Made by a program: the position numbers and the translations under genes. From assembly GCA_011503125.2 (NCBI GenBank), contig WWBZ02000001.1, positions 124,001 through 188,000 on the forward strand: a DNA stretch of 64,000 nucleotides, in the 5' to 3' direction. Every line of letters starts with the position of its first letter. The stretch's first letter is position 1. This document shows, piece after piece, positions 45,158 through 58,734 of the stretch. The DNA comes from Botryosphaeria dothidea (lineage: Eukaryota > Ascomycota > Dothideomycetes > Botryosphaeriales > Botryosphaeriaceae). The notes under the pieces are model-generated. The model was not told the DNA's origin. It saw nothing but the letters and a program-made list of their open reading frames with translations, and ran no database searches.

Positions 45158-47481
45158 TCAGATGAACGCCTTCCACACGGTCACTAGTGCCTCCTTCACC
45201 TTCTGTCCCCACGACTTATTCTTACTATCCAGGACTGGGCTTCCATCCTCCATCTCCTGCTCCGGCGGCAACTCCAAGACCCCCTCGCGCATGCCGCTCG
45301 TCAGATCCATCTCATGCGCCCGCATCCACAATTTCCACCCGCGACGATTAATGCGCGGATCTTTCGACGTGGCGCTATACACCTTCCAGAAGATGTACAT
45401 GCCGATAACGAGCGGAGCAGCGAGGTATGCCTTGAAGAACCTCTCCAGGTCCGGCGAGCCTCCGATCGGCTTGACGCGACCTCATCAGTCTCTCCTCGCC
45501 AGGAAAGAGGGGGAAGGGAGAAACACTTACGTACAGCGCCGTGTAGAACTGCGCAAACAGGCACATCACGTTCAGCACCAGCCCCGCCCAGCTGCCCCAC
45601 GTCCCCATCAGCGCCCTGAACGGCAGCTCGCGCACATCCCTGCCCTGCACGCGCCACGCGTGGCGGAAGCGCAGGTGGGCGGCGCACATGCTGCCCCAGA
45701 TGAAGAAGTTGGACAGCCCGGCCAGCGCCAGCAGCCAGTCGAACACGGCGGCGCCCGCGGCGGCCTCGTTGACGAAGGCGAGGAAGCCGAAGAGGATCTG
45801 GAGGACCACGGCGGCCAGGGGGCGGCCGCGCTTGTCGACGTAGGCGAGACAGGGCGGCGCCATGCCGTTGGCGGCCAGCGCCTGGAAGGTGCGGGTGCTG
45901 CCGAAGGTGGCCGAGTTGGCGACGGAGAGCACGGCGATGCAGATGACGGCGTTCATGACGGAGGGCAGGGCGCGGATGCGCGCGAGGCGGATGGCGATGA
46001 CGAAGGGGCTGTAGGCCGTGTTGGCGCCCGAGGCGTGGAGCAGGTTCGCGTCGTCCGACGGCACGATCAGGCCCAGGATGAAGGTGTTGACAATGTAGAA
46101 GAAGAAGACGCGCCAGAAGACCTGCTTGGTCGCTTTGGGCAGCGACTTGCGCGGGTTGGCGGCCTCGGCGGCGGCCAGGCAGACGAGCTCGGTCCCGCCG
46201 AAAGCGAAGGCTGCCGTCACGAAGACGGTGCAGAAGCCGTGGAAGCCGTTGCGGAAGGCGCCTGGGTTGTGCCAGTAGCGGGCGCCGATGTAGCCGCGGT
46301 CGTCGGTGGGCACGCCGCCGCAGTCGATGACGATGCCGAGGATGATGAAGCCCAGGCAGGCGGCTATCTTGATGACTCCGAGGACGAACTCGACTGTTGT
46401 ATTGTTACAGGGGCACTCGAGAAACGAGCATCAAGCTGTGCGTACCCTCTCCGTATCCCCTGACGCCGAAGAATTGGACAGCAATCAGGGAGACCATGAA
46501 AATTGCTATCCAGACGCCAATGTCGATGTGCCTGGCACTTCCCCAGAACTTGATCGTGATGCCGGCAGCAGTGATCTCAAAGGGCAGAATCAGCAGCAGG
46601 CCAAGGGCATATTGCCAGCCTATACTGAAGCCCCTGATGGATTATTAGCAGTTGAGAAGAAATACATGCCGTTGCTGAGGGCATACCAGGCCGGGTCAAT
46701 GAAGCGAACCATGTAAATGGAGTAAGCGCCGTTGACAGGATACAGCACAGCCATCTCCCCAAGCGCCTGCATGACGCACAGCATCATGAAGCCTGCAATG
46801 GGGTCAAACGCGTTGCTCCGCTGCACTGGTCCTCAAAGTCTTCACTCACCGACGATTATGAAACCCAACGTCTGCGCAAAGGTCAGTCACCGATCTGTCC
46901 AACACTAGTACAGTGACTTTCAGGTCCTGCTCATGCGGACGATGTGGAACAGTTGACCGAGACTACAGGATTGTCTTGCAGGAGTAAGGGCTAATCGAAA
47001 CATTCGTCCGGAGGTGAGTGTAACTGTTCTTACGTCCGGATGAACGCTTCCACTCCACACAGCAAGAGTTCCATCTTGCGACACCAGTCCACGCAGTCCG
47101 GGCCAGAGGAGCAATGTACCGTCATTCTGATACGTACCAAACTGGCGGGGCCTCCGGTGCTCAGCGCACCACCTGAGCCGACGAAAAGACCTGCTCCAAT
47201 CGAGCCACCTACACATCATCGGTCAAAATCAATCCTAGGCCAGGAAAGCCAGCATGTTGCTTACCTATCGCGATCATCTGCATGTGGCGTCCTTTTAGAG
47301 CGCGGACTAACGGGGCCGACTCGACAATCGCGGTGCCATGTGGCTCGGCCGGGATGCAACCAGGGCGATTGACGTCTACATCACGTTCTTCCGGGACTGA
47401 GTCACTATGATTGACAGCTTTGCCTTGTCTTTCCTCGTCGAACGTCTTCCTGTCTCCTTCATTGTACTCGGGTGTCGACAT
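45158..47481 (-). CDS. Amino-acid permease (APC superfamily, fungal AAP type)
   Basis: 589 aa from seven exons; introns 47209-47264, 46872-47137 (266 bp, unusually long here), 46793-46849, 46625-46686, 46394-46445, 45470-45530. The exon sum is an exact frame. A hydrophilic N terminus of about 70 residues precedes TM1 GGSIGAGLFVGSGGALSTGG, followed by VMQALGEMAVLYPVNGAYS, FFGVRGYGEVEFVLGVIKI, AFAFGGTELVCLAAAEAANP, RTFQALAANGMAP and SNFFIWGSMCAAHLRFRHAW, all hallmarks of yeast and fungal amino-acid permeases. About 12 TM segments are expected in the plasma membrane. Substrate range is not readable. One exon is only 22 nt. Confidence 0.95.
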
Positions 47482-48236
47482 GTGGAGGGGTGCGAAAGCG
47501 AGCGGAAGGCGGCGGGAAAGGGTCAAAGCAACGCAGACCCACACGACGTGATGCGAGACGCGGCAGAGAATTGGTGACAGTCCGTCACCGGCAAGGTACA
47601 AGAAGAGTAGAAGCCCAAGGTGAAGATGTCTCAAGTGCACAGCAAGATGGCGGAGTAGTGGGAAGAGGGAGGAAAGAAGAGACGCGGTGGCGAGGAGCAG
47701 GGGAATTGGCACTATGAAGCCATGCAGCGCAACAAATAAGCTTTGTCTATCCGGCAACTGGGGATCGGCATCAAGGCAGCTTTAGCTGGGCCAGTCTCAA
47801 GAGCGGCGAGGGTTCGATGAGTGTCGCCATCCACCAATGCGACCTCTCGGCCTTTCTGACGCGATGCGACGGCGGGGAGAACATGTCTGCCGCATGCGGA
47901 TCAGGCGTCGACGATTGCCAAGAACACATTGCGATCAAGCCCATGGCCTCAGCTCTGCAGCCAGTCATTCTCCTGCACCAACCGAACCATTCCCGATGCG
48001 CGTGCCGCTGGCCAAGCCCGCCGCGAAGTGGTTTATTCTGCATATGAGCACGCGAATGTCTATCATCCACCCTAGTCTTCCATTCTCGTTCGCATCAGAT
48101 CAAACTAGTCGGACCACATAAAGGGCTGATAACACAGCTTCTCGCTTCACCAAATGCAGAAATTTTCCCAATTGTAAAAAAAAAAAAAAATCACTTTTTA
48201 TTGAGAAGCTAAGCGATACCAGACAAAACATTTGCC
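47482..48236. other. Intergenic, promoter side of the permease
   Basis: 755 bp upstream of the permease and downstream of the patatin gene. An A-tract (about 48176-48191) is present. No gene is recognised. Confidence 0.5.
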
Positions 48237-50274
48237 TCAGAACACTGCCCCAGCACACTTGGAGATCATTTCTTGATGTGCCCCGATATACGTCTTCGTC
48301 CTTTCTTCAAAGGGATGGAATTGGTTGATATCATCAAGCGCCGGGACACCCACATAACTGTCCGGGTTCTCGGGATCCTTCTCGTCGAGGTTCAGGCGGA
48401 AGTATTTCGGCGTCATGGCCTGCGGCGCGAACGAGTCGATCAGCCCGTGAAACAGGACGTTCGTGATCTCGGTGTTGGTCGCAATGTCGGCGAAACCGGC
48501 CTCGACGCTGTGGCTCGGAATCACTCCTGGCCTGGGAAGCGTACTGTTTGCGGGAATCCCGGTGCCGATGCTCAAGAAGCAGCTGATCGGGCGGAGCGGC
48601 CCGTACGCGCTCAGATATTCGGCCCAGAGCCTGGAGAGTGTCAGCGTTGTTCAACTCCGGTGGAAGTGGAACGTCGACTCACCATCCGGACGGGTTGTTG
48701 GCACCCAGTCCACCATCAATCAACTCGAAGCCTCCAACTGTGATTGGGCTAAAGAATGCTGGTGCGGCAGAGGTTGCACGGGCTGCTTCCCAAATCTTGA
48801 TGTCATGCAAAGTGGGAGGCACAAGCGGATTTGCGTAAGAGCGGAGGGGAACGGGCGCATGGCTGTTTGCTGCGTCTCGTCGAGCAGTCATGGCAAATCT
48901 GAGAGATGTGAGCGGTACAATCTAGAGTGCTGTAGAGGAATTATTACACTTTGCAGGCATCCGTTCTCTCGTCAAACAACTTTTCATCATCGCTTCCGAG
49001 CTGCTTCCGGATGAGGTCTTTGATGCAGCCCTCCAAGATCGAGGCATCGTAGAATTCACCCTTCCAAGCGAGGTTCCATACCTTCCTGCCACCTTTGAAG
49101 ACTTTATCCATGGTGTCTTCATAAAACGTGATGCAGTCCTTGACACCCATTCGGAGACGGCCCAGCATTATGGCAATTAAGCTGTTGAAGTGAATTAGTA
49201 AGATCTCAAATGTAGCAAGTCCCATTCGGCTTACCCGCCAGTGCTTGTACCGCCTATGATGTCAAATATTTGCCATGGTTCTTTGCCTGGAGCTGCCTTA
49301 TCCATGACAGCTTTCAAAAAGAGCAGAGACGCGATCCCGCGCATTCCCCCGCCATCTTCAAAGTCTGTCAGCGAACCCTCAGTGTTGAGACGTCTAGAAG
49401 ACCTTACCGCAAGAAAGAACACGCAGAGGAGACTTCCCACCACCTCTGGAAATCTCACCAGCCTGGAAGAGGCTATCCGGTAGTGTGGGCTTGAAGTCAT
49501 ATTTCATGAGTCCGTTAATACCATCCAGGGCTCCATCGATCCGGTTGATCTCCGAGACGACCTTTTGGAAGCCCAGTGGGGCACGCCGAACTATAACCCA
49601 GGTCAGAGATATTTTGCAAGTGCGTAAGTCAGCTATAACGTACCCGTGTCGCTGCTAATGTCAACAGCCAGGTATCCGTTCTTGGCCGAGATGCTCCAGT
49701 CCGGGAAACGAGCGCAGAGGCGAATTGCCAGAACGTTACCTTCCTGCACCAAACTGTCAACCACATTCCCCAAAGGCCCTCGGGACTACTAACCTCGAGC
49801 AAGCGCAACACCGGGTGTTCCGCATCAAAAGCGGTATCCGACCACCTGTAAGCTCCGTCCCCAAAATTGGGGGCCTGGCTCCAAACAAGCGCCACGTCGT
49901 CCTTGACCCTGGGGGTCTCGTCGGTTTCGTTTTCGAGTATGGCGAGTTCGAGCCACGTCCAATTGCCCAGAGACGGCTCGATCACATAGCCCTGATCATG
50001 TGACTCGACAAAGAAGCGGAGCCCACGGATCCTGTTGATCGTCTCAAGGCTAAGTGACTGTCAAATCATAACGAGGTTAGATATCTTGCGAAGATTATCG
50101 ACGACCGGATCATACCGGAGATTTGAACCATGTTTCAGCCTTGATTTGGTCATTCTTCGCCTTGACTTCTTTTTCCTGCGTATGTTTGATCACATAGCGG
50201 CCTTCTCGGATGGGCGAGGACTGAGATGGAAGAGGAGGAAGTTCCTGAGCTGCTACTCTAGAGAGATGCTCCAT
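48237..50274 (-). CDS. Patatin-like phospholipase
   Basis: 559 aa from eight exons; introns 50058-50115, 49744-49793, 49591-49643, 49365-49407, 49182-49234, 48899-48947, 48631-48682. An N-terminal region of about 240 residues of no recognised family precedes the patatin domain: oxyanion loop DGGGMRG, nucleophile elbow GGTSTGG (Ser276), KDCITFYEDTMDKVF, ARATSAAPAFF and the catalytic Asp in IDGGLGANNP (Asp418). Patatins hydrolyse acyl esters of phospholipids; in fungi some act as NLR effectors, but no NACHT or TPR follows here. The 43-bp intron is the shortest found. The start is the first ATG after an in-frame stop. Confidence 0.92.
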
Positions 50275-51864
50275 ATCGGCTGTGGTAATTTTCTGAACGA
50301 CAGAGAAGAATTCTGATGCCGTGATGCCGTCAATGCTTGTTGCTGTTGATGCTTGCTTTATACGCTTCCTTTGCCCCTGTCACAGAGCAAGGGATGGAAC
50401 TCATAGTGATGTTTTGCAAGCGGAAGAGCTGAAATCAGACCGTGGCACAGGTACATTCTCGTTTAACCAATACACGGCCGGATCCATCCAGTAGGAAGCT
50501 GGAAGGTGAGGGTAGGATTGCTGTAGTACCCAAAGTTCACAAACTTGCGGCACATCTCAAGGGATACTCGGCCCAGAAACTGTCTAGTGTTCAACACATC
50601 TGACGTTCTCATGTCTTTTCGCTCATGAGAGATTGAGAAGGGTCCCTTAGTACCGTGATCATGGAGGTGATAGCCCTAGACGGAAGGTCCCGAGCTCTGC
50701 ACGCTATCCGAATTCGGCACGCCCCTCCCGACCTGAACCAATTGTAGCAACTCAATCCAAGTTAAACCAACCATTTTGCGGGGAACTTCGGTCCACGTGT
50801 TCCTACGCAGGGGTTCCTCGACCCTTAACACCATAGACCCAACGTACACACAGGCGGAGAAAGCCTTGAATGAAGGACATTGATCGTTGGCTTTTGACAA
50901 GTTTGGAAATCGATAGTCAAACTTTTGACAGTCGCGGTTGTGTTACTCTACTCCACAATCGTGCTGAAATGGGTAGACTGTTGTGGGAAGCTCATTTGAT
51001 GCCTTCGGCAGAAGCCACAATCCTTCTACAGTTCCATAGGATTCAAGGGAGATGGCTCTGGCGAATGACCTGTTGAAATCGGATCACGCATCCCACACTG
51101 CCAAGATGGTCATACAAAATCTACTATGGTATTGACTGGGCGTAAGTCCCATGTAATCCCGTTTCAATTCTAGAACGAACAATCGTAGGGGGTACCAAAA
51201 GCCACGCAGCCCCATTCTCAGCCACACAAATCAAAACACATCGTCCCATCGACGATAACCACGAAACTGATAAGAAGGAAGAAACGACCAACTACGATGG
51301 TCGTCCGATTAGCCTTTCCCAGCTGCACTGATAAGCACTTCGGCCCATCCAACATCAGCAGTAAAACGCGGCAAAACAAATCCTGGAGGATGCCCTGTCA
51401 GATCGATGCTCGTTGGCCGGATTGCATGCAAGTAATAAGACGCCACTATCGACACGCACACACACTCGGCAACAAAATCCTTGTTCAAATCCACGTGAAA
51501 TAAGGTAATCATTACAAAGCCCATAGTGTAGTAGTGGTGGTGGTCTTGGTAAGAAAAGAAAAAACAGAAGTCGGTAGATATCGTACAATCCCATAATTCC
51601 ATTGAAACCCCATTCCATTCCAACCCCCCCAATAACCCATCTCTCGTCATTTTCCACCAATCATCATCATCCCATGCTCAAAGTGAGCAAAACATGAAAC
51701 AAGGAACCCATCCACTCTCCACCTCCATAGCCTACAAAATTCCACATCCACTTCCACATCCACACACAGCTCGTCTGCGACCCCAAGACTCTAATGTTTA
51801 CAAACGCTCAATGTTTTATGCAAAGAAGGAACTCCACAGCCCCCCAAAAACCAATACACACCCC
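50275..51864. other. Gene-free region between patatin gene and SEC16
   Basis: 1.6 kb upstream of the patatin gene and downstream of SEC16. Only short unsupported open frames are present. Part will be the SEC16 3' UTR. Confidence 0.5.
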
Positions 51865-54800
51865 CTACTTCGCCATCACATCAACATACCTCCCACTCCT
51901 CCCCTTCTTCTTCGGCGCCCCGCCCTTCCTCGGCGCCGGCACGCCCAGCAAGTCATCGATCGAGCTGGCATTGCTCATGCTCGTCGCCGGCCTGCTGGGC
52001 GGACCACCGCTAGGCGGACCGCTCGCTCCCGGTGTGCCCGCAGCGCTCGGCGGGCCACCGGTCGGAGGCGCCGGAGAGCCTGTGCGGTTGGGTGTGGCGG
52101 CGCCGGAACCGGGCGTGGGAGCGGCCATGGGAGGCGGCATGCTCGTGCTGCGCATGCCAAGGGGAGGGGGAGGAGTGCCGACGCCGAGTCCGGGAGGCTT
52201 TCCGCCAGGCGGCGGGCCGCCGGAGAGGTTGGCCATCGAGGCCGAGTTGCGGAGCGGGGGACCGCCCTTTGGTGGGGGAGGCGTGGCGGCGGGCTTAGTC
52301 TGGTCCTGCGCGCCGGCCTTCTTGTTGATCCACTTCTTGAGGTCCGGGTCGTAGTAGAACGAGTTCTCCTCGCCGAGCTTCGCGCGGATGGGTTTGTTGC
52401 CTAGCTCGTTGCTCTCGGATTTCTTGAACCATCCGCCCAGCCAGGAGCCGGTCTTCTTGGGCGCAGATGCTTTCTGGGCTGTTGGGTGGGAAAACACGTC
52501 AGTGGGGTGTGTTCTAGCAGTATAGCATTTCAGGGTCTGGGGGGTTGTTTATCAAACTCACCATCGGCTTCAGCGGCCTTCCGGAAATTCTCCTCGGCGA
52601 TGCGGTCCGCTTCTGCTTTCTGCTGCGCCTTTAGGGCGGCAGCACGACGCTCCAGCTCGTCATCGTCATCATCGTCCATGAATGACTTCTTCTTAGGCTT
52701 CTCTTCGTTCTCCTCTTCGGCCTCAGGTTCAGGCTCGTAGGGCTGGTACGATGGAGGCTCATATGAGGTGGTTGGCGGTTCATAAGAGCTGGTCGGGGGT
52801 TCGTACGGGTTCGGAGCCGAGTCTTGCGAGCCTAGAGGGGGTCCAAAGTTACTTGCAGGTGGCTCGTAACTACTCGGGGGCTTAGACTCATTTGAAGGAG
52901 CACCGAGGGGCTGAAATCCAGAAGTTGTAGGCGTGTAAGGACTTCCAAGCGGGTTGGGCGATGAGTCTGCTGACATCGGTCCACTCATTGGTGCATAGGG
53001 GTTCTGCGGCTTCGCCTGATTCGCAAATTGCATTGGAGAAGGGTTGTACGAGGACGGGGGTGTGCCTTGAGCGGCAAACAAAGCATCCTTCGGCATTTCA
53101 GGGCGCTCGCCTTCAGTCGACGCTCCGATGGGTTGATACGGTGACTGACCAGCCGGCTCGTGACGCGAGCGCGGCTGCTCACCGGATGTGCGTGGTGCAT
53201 ATGGGCCTGCTGCAGGAGCGTATCTAGAACCAGCAATCGTGCTAGGGGGAGCCAGTGGCGTTGCACCCGAATAAGCTCCATAGATGTCAGCAGAAGAGGG
53301 CGATCTGCTGACACTTGGTGTGTCGCCAGTGACCTTAGCAAACGGGCTGGTGTCGGCGCCTCCAGGTCCTGTTGAGTCGGCGTCATCGTCTTCTCCAGCG
53401 ACGAACTTGTTGAAGCTCGACCAAACGCTACTTGATACCTTGCCCATGGTAGGCTTCGAGATCCAGGACGACGAATCCTTTGGAGCTTCGGAGAGGCGCT
53501 TGACGAGGTCATCAAGCCCCTGCACAAGCGTGGCGTTGTAGTACGGTGAGAGACGAGTGGTGGACTTCATAGCGTTCGTGATCGCATCGCAGTATGCTTG
53601 AGCTTCCGTCCTGTAGCCATACTCCGACAGGGTAAAAGCGTGCGCAAGTTTGAATGCTTGCAGGTGGGGAATAGCCGGAGGCGCGGTTGGAGCTGAGAGG
53701 GAAACAGCGAACTCGAAAATCTCGGTGAGTAGAATGGGCTCCATATCCTTGCCGACCTCATGACGTTGATTGAGATGATCCGCTCCGAGAAGCACAACGT
53801 GCGCGTTAGGGTCATCTGCACCGCCAAGGACCACGGCAGAGCGAGCGAACAGATAGCAGGCGTGGGCCGCCTCTACACGGCCGTAGCCTGCCAAAAGCTT
53901 TCCGAGGGCAACAAGAGCCTGCGGGTCGCCTTCGCTTCGGTTGTTGACAATGAGCATGAGAGTCTCCCGCCAGCGATCTAATCCCTCGAGAACATTAGTG
54001 TTAGCTCCGGATCGATCGGTCTTGCTGACCATCTGAAAACCCGCACGCGCGGACGCGGGTACAAGTTCGTCGATGCTCTCCTCCCAATTTCCAGCGAAGA
54101 CTTCGTAGAGAGCAGCGAGAGATTGGTTATTGCCAGCAACTTTCCTGACTTCTTGGCGAACGAACTCTTGGACAACTTGCTTCCAGATATCCTTGTTCAT
54201 GGTCGACGCGATGAGCATAGCATGACCCCAGAGCCTCTTGTCAGCCGCCTCCCAGACAGCCTTCTCTCGATCACCCTTGAGAAGATGGGACCGAAGCTGC
54301 TCCACGGATTGAGGATCGATGGGCTCAGCACTATTGACAGAACCAGTCGTTGCCGAGGCTCCCATAACATCCACCGGGCTCGAAAGTTGAGGCTCGACTT
54401 CCTGGCCATTCGAAAGTACCTTCTTCACGGCCTCATTCACCGGGTCAGAGCCCTCCAAATGACCATCATGTTCAACGAAGACTTCCAAGACCTTCCACAA
54501 GAGGATTTTTTCTTCAAAGCGAATTCTCACTTCAGCAGGCAATTCGCCGTGGAAGATCTTGCTCTGGTAGTCTTTCTCCATGGTCTCAATACTTTGCTGC
54601 AACCAAGCGAGTGCTGATTTCTTCTGGCTCTTAGTCTTCAGCGGACCAGGGAACTTGATGATCGGATCCCAGAGAGGACAGAGCTCCTTTGCCTTTTGAA
54701 GCTTGACTTCACCAGGAGTGCACTTCACCATTGGCAGGACACCACCAGTTCCATACCGAGGGATCTCCTTGGGAAAGCTTGTCAAGATAGTCCCACCAAG

Positions 54801-57800
54801 TCCCCACTTAAAAAGCGGAGCACCCTTCCACCTCTCAAGCGGGTCATTGACGGTCTCATCTGTAGGCTTAACGTAGCTGAGATCACGCGAGAAGGTACGA
54901 CGGCGGCGTTGTTGGGGAACTGCAGCAAGGGCAGGCTGGGAGGTTGGAGGAGCAGCTGCAAAAGGAGCATAGGGGGAAGCAGATGCAGTCGGAGATGTCA
55001 CACCGTTTGTCGATGCTGGGCGGTCGATGTGTGCCATTGACAACATCGGGCCCTTCATCGTTGCACCAGGCGACTGTGATTGAGCGCGGCGAGGCGGGGC
55101 AACGCCGGATTGGGCCGGTGGAGAGACGACAGACTGATACTGTGGGGTATAGTTCGCAGTCGTCCTCCTGGAAGGAGAGCCAGCCATGGATCCAGGAACA
55201 CTTCTCGGCGGCGGGGGGGTGGCCGGCTTTTGTCCCTGGTCAGGGACTTCGCGGACTTGCTCCAGACTAGAACGGCTATGTCCACCGAAATGCTCGTCTC
55301 CCGAGGCTACACTAGGCTGCAGCGAGGCCCTCCGACTACCCGATGACGATGGCCTCTGCACGGGATGGTCTGGAGTACTGTGGTAGGCCAGCGGGCTCGA
55401 AGTTCGGGGAGCAAATGGTAATGTGGGCTGCTTTGGAGGACCGGATGGCTCGGCCGCATAGCGAGTCTGCGCGCTTGAGGGAGCTGACGGCGGCGGCGCC
55501 GGTGAGTATCTAGAAGTGGCCGGGCCCGATGGAGGCGCAGGCGAGTATCGAGAAGTAGCTGCAGTCGCGCCAGGCGGTGCGGGTGAGTACCGAGAAGTTG
55601 CAGGCGGCGCGGATGACACACCCAATCCCTGTGAGTGCTGAGGCGCATCCGGGAAGGGATTGAGACGCTCGGGTTGTTGCAATTGTTGAACCGCCGGGGG
55701 AGCGTACGAGGAAGACCTTTGTGGCGCTGGGGGAGGTGCATATGCTTGAGAGGCTTGAGAAGGCTGCGAGTCTGGTCTCTGCGGTTGTGCACCCACAGGA
55801 GGAGGCACGATAGGCGGTGCATAGGTCTGAGAAACCTGTCGTGAAGGTGGTCCTGAAGGAGGCGCTGAAGTTGGAGGTGGCGGAGTAGGGCCCTTAACCA
55901 CCTGTGGAGTGTAGCGTCCGGATGGACGAGGCTTCTGAACTACCGGCAGGTCCTGGAAGAAGTCGCCCGTGCTAGGTCTCGACGACAAACTCGGCGGCTT
56001 GGAGGGGGGCTGGGCTGGGAACGCGCCCGAAGGCGTGTTGGGAGATGGAGCGGATGTCGGCGATGGAGCATAATTCGACGGCGGAGGTAGAGCTGGTGAT
56101 GATGGGTTCGAATACATGCTGGAAGTCCTTGGCGGGGGGCCTCTTGTCTGCGGGGAAGGCACAGTTGGAGCATGGACGATCTTCTTCCTGGGAGGTTGCT
56201 TGGCCAAGTCTTCGGGCAGATCGAAGGGAGACGCATAACCGCCCTTCGCCTTGTCTGCAAAGCTCTGAGCAGAACTTGGCATAGAAGGTCTTTGAGGAGG
56301 TTGGGCTTGTTGGTAGACCTGGTTGTAAACGCCGTAAGGAGAGGCCTGAGCAGGAGCTGAGGCAGGCTGGGTAATGTTCGTCGTCTGCAATGCTTGAGGA
56401 GCATATGGGTTCTTGGGGGCAGCTGGAGGGGCCTGTGGCACTGTCGGCGCATATTTGTTCGCGGTTGCAGGAGCAGTCGGTGCAGCAACAGTTCCATTGG
56501 CTTGGGCAGCACCGTTCTGAGTCGGCAGAGGCGTATCATCCAGGAAACCATCGTCATCATCAAGAAAGAAGGCAGATGGGTCTACTGAGGGCTCCGCTGA
56601 GGGATCCTCGAGCAGGTCATCATCAGCCAAAGCTTCTGCCCACATCGCACTCAAGTCCTTCTCTTCCGACTTTGCTGGTTCTTCGGGTTGCTGCTGCGCC
56701 GGCTGAGGTTCTTCACTGGTCTGCGTAGTCACGCCAAAGCCGAAGTCATCGTCGCCAACCGTGCCCCAGTCGAGATCTGTGCCTGCAGATTGTTGCTCCG
56801 CCGGCGGTGCTGTCTCGACTTTGGGGGCTTCAACTGGAGCTTCCTGAATAGGCGGGGCGTTCGTTGCCAGATTGAAGTCGTCTACCGTAGCATCCCCCCA
56901 ATCCAAAGCTCCGGTAGTGCTTGTCTCTTCAACCTGCTCCGCCTCGAGTTGTACGGGCTCAGACGCCTGCTGCGACTCATCCGCTGCTGTTTCTTGGTGG
57001 TTTCCAAGACTGAAATCCTCCATTTCGGCACTACCCCAATCCAGATCCGCGGCCCCAACAGTGGCCTCCTCAGTCGCAGGCTGACTTCGAGCTTCATTTT
57101 CTACATGCAAAGGTGCATGCGTCTCGGATGCAGAAGTCGACCTTCCCAAATCGAAGTCACCGTCTTCAGCGTTGTCCCAATCAACAGCGGGAGCTGGCGT
57201 TGTTTCGGCCTCAACCCGAGCAGGATGCTCCAAAGTAGCTTCCGGCTCCGGCTGAGCCTCTGGGACTGGTTCATGCTGTTGAGAGTCCAAATCGAAGGTT
57301 CCGTCGGATGCTCCCCAATCCAAGGCGGGAGAGTCGGTATCGTCAGCCAATGGCACTTGAGCACTTTCTTGCACAGCTTCCTCCAGCCCTGTGGTCTCAC
57401 TCTGATGCTCATAGTTGTGCTCTTGGGTATGTTCTTCGGAGGGCTCGGCGGCAGGGTTCGTTTCATGCAAAGCTTCGGTATCTATTGTCTCAATGTCGGG
57501 TTGCTCGTGTTCTATCGTAGGCGTCGGCTCGGCTTCCTCTACGGGTGCTGGAGGAGCTTCTAGGATGGGCGCGGGCTCTTCGACGGGCGCTGGCTCCGCC
57601 GGAAAGTCAGGCACGGATCTGTGCGGGTCGACAGGTGTGGTGGCCGAATCTTCTGCAGCGTCAGAGTCGAAATGGAGCGGTTGCTCAGAATCGGGAGCTG
57701 GTGCGGTCAAGGCAGGCGGTTGGGGTGTTTGAGAGCGGTCGTCAGCCAGCGGGGTGGTAGCACCGGCATCGAGATGGCTGTGGTTATCATCGTCATTGCC

Positions 57801-58085
57801 ATTCTGCCACGCCGCAAACTCGTCGTCCTCCTCGTCGAACACAAAGCGCGGGCCGTCCTCGTTCAAGGGATGACGGTCTTCGGAGGTGCGGGGCGGAGGC
57901 GAATCGAATGAGGGCTCGACGTCTTCTGCGTACATGGTCGCGTCCATACCGTCGTCGGACGAGTCGAGGTGGGAGGGATGCGCAGGGGCGTGGGCGGAGT
58001 CTGGGCGTAGGGCGGGATTCCACGACGCGCTTTGATCGTCGGCAGGAGCCTTCGCGGGCGGTGATGCGGCGGGATTGGCGTCCAT
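51865..58085 (-). CDS. SEC16: COPII coat assembly protein Sec16
   Basis: 2045 aa from two exons, intron 52479-52561. Scaffold organising COPII assembly at ER exit sites. The N-terminal half is acidic and disordered, with at least five repeats of a DWG/WG-centred motif (for example [29 protein letters not shown]). A Pro/Ser/Tyr-rich stretch follows (RYSPAPP repeats). The conserved ordered part begins near the KYGTGG-like [15 protein letters not shown] and contains the central conserved domain with [40 protein letters not shown] and [14 protein letters not shown], a Sec13/31-binding ACE1 fold. The C terminus has [17 protein letters not shown], the conserved Sec16 C-terminal motif, then a Pro/Gly-rich tail. 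It is head to head with the flippase gene. Confidence 0.96.
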
Positions 58086-58734
58086 TATGCTAAATTAATC
58101 TACAAGGCGAATGCGAAATACTGGCCCGCGCAGTCAGCACACAGTGTCAATTGCGAGAGAGCTGCAGGCGGAGCTCCGAGGTGTATGTAGTCAGCAACGG
58201 CGGACGGAGGCGCGCACCTGTACAGAAAACGGCGAAGGAGGCGCAGGTCGGGGCGCGACAGCGAGGCGCACGGAGGAGTGGTCAGTAGCAACGCGCCGAA
58301 GACAAACGGGAGAGCACGTGGGGCCGCAGCGTGGCGGGCATGCTGGTGTTGAGAACGAGATCAGGCCAAGTAGTATGAAGCAGGAGTCGGTCGGCGTTGG
58401 ATTCGTTCCGCAGCCGCACCAAGCAAGCGCACCGCCGCGACTTCCTTGCGCCGTGGCTGACGCGCTCCCGGGCCCTTGGTCCACGACTCCCGCGAACGCA
58501 CACGCACGCCCGCGGCCTCCGTTCGCTGCCTTCCACCACTCCCGCCAGCCAGCTAAAATCCGCGAGCGCCCTGTGGGCCCACCGTATCCCTTCACCGACC
58601 CATACCAGAGACCAGTCCTCCAACCCTCCGCCGCTTCAAGCCCGCCGCGCCTCACCGATCGTCGTCGCGTCCGCCTAACCTGGCAGCTTCGCCAGCTCGC
58701 CTTGTCTGCCTACACCGCCCGATGCAGCACCACC
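58086..58734. promoter_or_regulatory. Bidirectional promoter of SEC16 and the P4-ATPase
   Basis: 649 bp between divergent start codons. The ATPase frame happens to stay open through it, but the encoded residues are low in family-like content; the leader-proximal part is C/T-rich. Confidence 0.55.

Noticed and set aside
45117..46463. 448-codon plus-strand open frame
   Set aside because: Antisense to the permease exons, with Gly/Val/Asp-rich low-complexity content.
48237..50274. Patatin gene as the effector of an NLR
   Set aside because: Nothing resembling NACHT, NB-ARC, TPR or ankyrin sequence is attached; the protein ends after the patatin domain.
58111..58734. N-terminal extension of the flippase by 208 codons
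   Set aside because: The frame is open but the residues are Arg/Pro/Ser-rich without family similarity and lie in the shared promoter with SEC16; the ATG at 58735 is followed by the acidic N terminus expected of the family.
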